8,436 nt of DNA from Leptolinea sp. UBA1437 (GTDB taxonomy: Bacteria > Chloroflexota > Anaerolineae > Anaerolineales > Anaerolineaceae). The notes under the pieces are model-generated. The model ran no database searches. It was not told the DNA's origin and worked only from the letters and a program-made list of their open reading frames with translations. Below, one piece after another: positions 6,676-8,436 of this stretch (the first letter of the stretch is position 1; each line of letters begins with the position of its first letter). Position numbers and translations under genes: made by a program. Location of the stretch: assembly GCA_002329625.1 (NCBI GenBank), contig DCTP01000139.1:459-8894 (forward strand), in the 5' to 3' direction.

Positions 6676-8436
6676 TCAATAATACTCATTTTTCGGTACT
6701 TCGGTCGGACAGGTTTTTGAATCCAAACATGCCCGTTGGCGGTCGTAAGGAATATGCAAATACGGCATTATTTCATTCATAACATCACTGAATAAAGGCG
6801 CCGAAACTTCGGATCCCCAAATACTGATCAAAGGTTCCTGCAGCCATACGTAAGCGATGAATTGCGGGTCATCTGTCGGACCCCAGCCGACGAAAGATGC
6901 ATTAGTGACATTCAGGACGTATCCATAGCCCTCTTTTGCAATCTCTCCGGTTCCGGTTTTCCCCGCAATCTTTACTCCATCGAGTAGAGCGTCGGAAGCT
7001 TCCACTTCCAGAGATGTCTCAAGCATATCCGTAACCGTATGCGCCGTTTCGGCAGAAATTGGTCGCCCCACTACTTCAGGTTGAATCACTTCGGTATGAT
7101 CGTTGTAATAAATCGCTTTGACAATATGCGGCTTCATCATGATTCCGTCGTTTGCAATTGCACCCACTGCCTGGATCATCTGAATCGGTGTAGTCATCAA
7201 ACCCTGACCGAATGAGTTGGTCGGAAGGCTGATCTCCGTCCAGCCTTCGTCTCCGGGTTGGAGAATCGGATAATAATCTTCCAGTGCGAGTTCGATACCG
7301 GTAGGTTTGTCCAGATGAAACTTGCGAAGATAGTCATAAAAAACCGGAGCGGTGATCTGTTCGGCAATCCATGATAAACATGTGTTCAATGAATGTTGCA
7401 TACAGCCGATCATTGTTTGCGGACCCCAGGCGCCCCGATCCCAGTTATAAATATCAATTCCCATCACATTGAAAGTACCGGTATCGTTGAAAACCGTCTC
7501 TGGTTTGATTGCACCAGAGTCGATCCCGATGGCCAATGTAATAACCTTAAATACCGAGCCCACCTCATACGGCTGCATCACCGCCGGGTTGAATTTATTT
7601 TCTCTTGTAAAAGTTGTGGCGGATTCCCAGTAATGGTTGAGATTGATTCGCGGGTAGGTCGCCATTGCCAGAATTTCACCGTTCTTGGGATTGGCGATAA
7701 CAATCGTTCCGCTCTTTGCTTTTTGTTGCTCCACAGCCAACTTAACTTGCTCTTCCACTAATTTTTGAACTTTACGATCGATCGTCAATGCGATCGACGC
7801 GCCTTTGGGCAGATCTGGAATGCTTTCCGGAACATTGGGATCCAAAGAGAATTTTTTCTGAATGGTTTCACCAGATAAAATATCGTCGTAATATTGTTCG
7901 ATACCGAAAGAAGCGCCGCTGGCGGGATTCAAATACGGGTAAAAACCGATAATATTGGATGCCAAATCTCCATCCGGGTAATAGCGGTAAATATTCGGAT
8001 AATACACCACCGCATTCAAATTTTCGAAAACGCGTGTTTTACTCTCGAAGCTGGTTGTATTCCGCTCATTCAGAGATTTTTTTGCCAATTCGATTTTATC
8101 CACTTGTTCTTTGGTAGCAAAATTGGTAAGCGGAACTTCAACCGCTTCATTCTCGACATACGGCGTTTCGGCAGCCTGAATAATCTTTTCCCGATCGATA
8201 CCGAGAATCGGCGCAAGATAGTTTGCGATAAATTCGCCGTGCGTATTGGAAGCTTGTAATTTAAGTGAAATCGTGTAAGAAATGGAATTCCCAGCTAACA
8301 AATAACCTTCCCGATCGTAGATATTACCACGTTCGGAGCTTACTGACAACGTCGTATATTCATATGCCTTGCCGATCGTTTCTTTTAATTCAACCGCACT
8401 GGCATTCGTCTGAAGAAATAAAATACGCCCGATTAC
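6676..8436 (-). CDS. ftsI: FtsI / class B penicillin-binding protein (peptidoglycan transpeptidase), 5'-partial
   Basis: A septal D,D-transpeptidase that cross-links peptidoglycan stems outside the membrane, working with the FtsW polymerase. The frame stays open to the window edge, giving 586 visible residues. The first visible ones (VIGRILFLQT) look like the end of the N-terminal membrane anchor, so only the cytoplasmic tail and part of that helix should be missing. In visible-residue numbering, the pedestal-domain signature RGNIYDREG begins near 36 and GIEQYYDDILSG near 178. The three catalytic motifs are all present: SVFK with the nucleophile Ser at about 294, SLN at about 349-351 and KTGT at about 493-496. 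There is no PASTA domain. A TTG at 8349 is not the start, because the reading upstream of it is clearly protein-like. The extracytoplasmic C-terminus carries two Cys about six residues apart. It is the first of the seven genes. Family call is very secure; FtsI rather than another class B PBP follows from the neighbours. Confidence 0.95.
   Translation of the reverse strand, partial: VIGRILFLQTNASAVELKETIGKAYEYTTLSVSSERGNIYDREGYLLAGNSISYTISLKLQASNTHGEFIANYLAPILGIDREKIIQAAETPYVENEAVEVPLTNFATKEQVDKIELAKKSLNERNTTSFESKTRVFENLNAVVYYPNIYRYYPDGDLASNIIGFYPYLNPASGASFGIEQYYDDILSGETIQKKFSLDPNVPESIPDLPKGASIALTIDRKVQKLVEEQVKLAVEQQKAKSGTIVIANPKNGEILAMATYPRINLNHYWESATTFTRENKFNPAVMQPYEVGSVFKVITLAIGIDSGAIKPETVFNDTGTFNVMGIDIYNWDRGAWGPQTMIGCMQHSLNTCLSWIAEQITAPVFYDYLRKFHLDKPTGIELALEDYYPILQPGDEGWTEISLPTNSFGQGLMTTPIQMIQAVGAIANDGIMMKPHIVKAIYYNDHTEVIQPEVVGRPISAETAHTVTDMLETSLEVEASDALLDGVKIAGKTGTGEIAKEGYGYVLNVTNASFVGWGPTDDPQFIAYVWLQEPLISIWGSEVSAPLFSDVMNEIMPYLHIPYDRQRACLDSKTCPTEVPKNEYY

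Noticed and set aside
8347..8349. TTG as the ftsI start
   Set aside because: The frame continues to the window edge, and the upstream residues look like the end of a membrane anchor followed by the usual PBP linker, so the true start is outside the window.
1..8436. A novel defence, mobile or biosynthetic system
   Set aside because: All seven coding regions are recognisable cell-wall and division genes in near-standard order, with no foreign insertion, repeat array or unexplained long region.

Overview
The window is one uninterrupted block of cell-wall and division genes, all read from the minus strand. It is an internal segment of a dcw (division and cell wall) cluster. In transcription order, from high to low coordinates, it holds ftsI (5' end cut by the window), murF, mraY, murD, ftsW, murG and murC (3' end cut by the window). 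No plus-strand gene, RNA gene, mobile element or CRISPR array is supported, and no stretch longer than 81 bases lacks a gene.

The likely source is a low-to-mid G+C member of Chloroflexota, probably Anaerolineae. G+C is in the mid-40s percent by eye. The lineage call is an inference from residue patterns I associate with that group: EADEYD in MurC, a glycine-rich loop ending Gly instead of His plus an EPG-containing segment and WRYQK in MurG, DSIATAPER in MurD, and GSVQPSELAK in FtsW. No 16S gene or other direct marker is present.

Layout: 8436-6676 ftsI (transpeptidase); an 81-base spacer with a bulged hairpin; 6594-5182 murF with a GTG start; 4-base ATGA overlap; 5185-4193 mraY; a 40-base spacer with an imperfect direct repeat; 4151-2760 murD; 22-base overlap; 2781-1543 ftsW; an unusually long 77-base overlap; 1619-516 murG; 2-base gap; 513-1 murC (partial). 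The tight spacing and overlaps imply one polycistronic message with translational coupling.

The gene products form a pathway. MurC and MurD add L-Ala and D-Glu to UDP-MurNAc. A third-residue ligase (MurE) is needed but is not encoded between ftsI and murF, its usual place. MurF adds D-Ala-D-Ala. MraY loads the peptide-sugar on the lipid carrier to make lipid I, and MurG adds GlcNAc to make lipid II. FtsW polymerises lipid II and FtsI cross-links the product at the septum.

I see no previously undescribed system here. The more unusual points are the missing murE, the ftsW/murG overlap in which the MurG glycine loop is also read as FtsW tail, several substitutions at motif positions in MurG, MurD and MraY, two small structured spacers, and an excess of the palindrome CGATCG.
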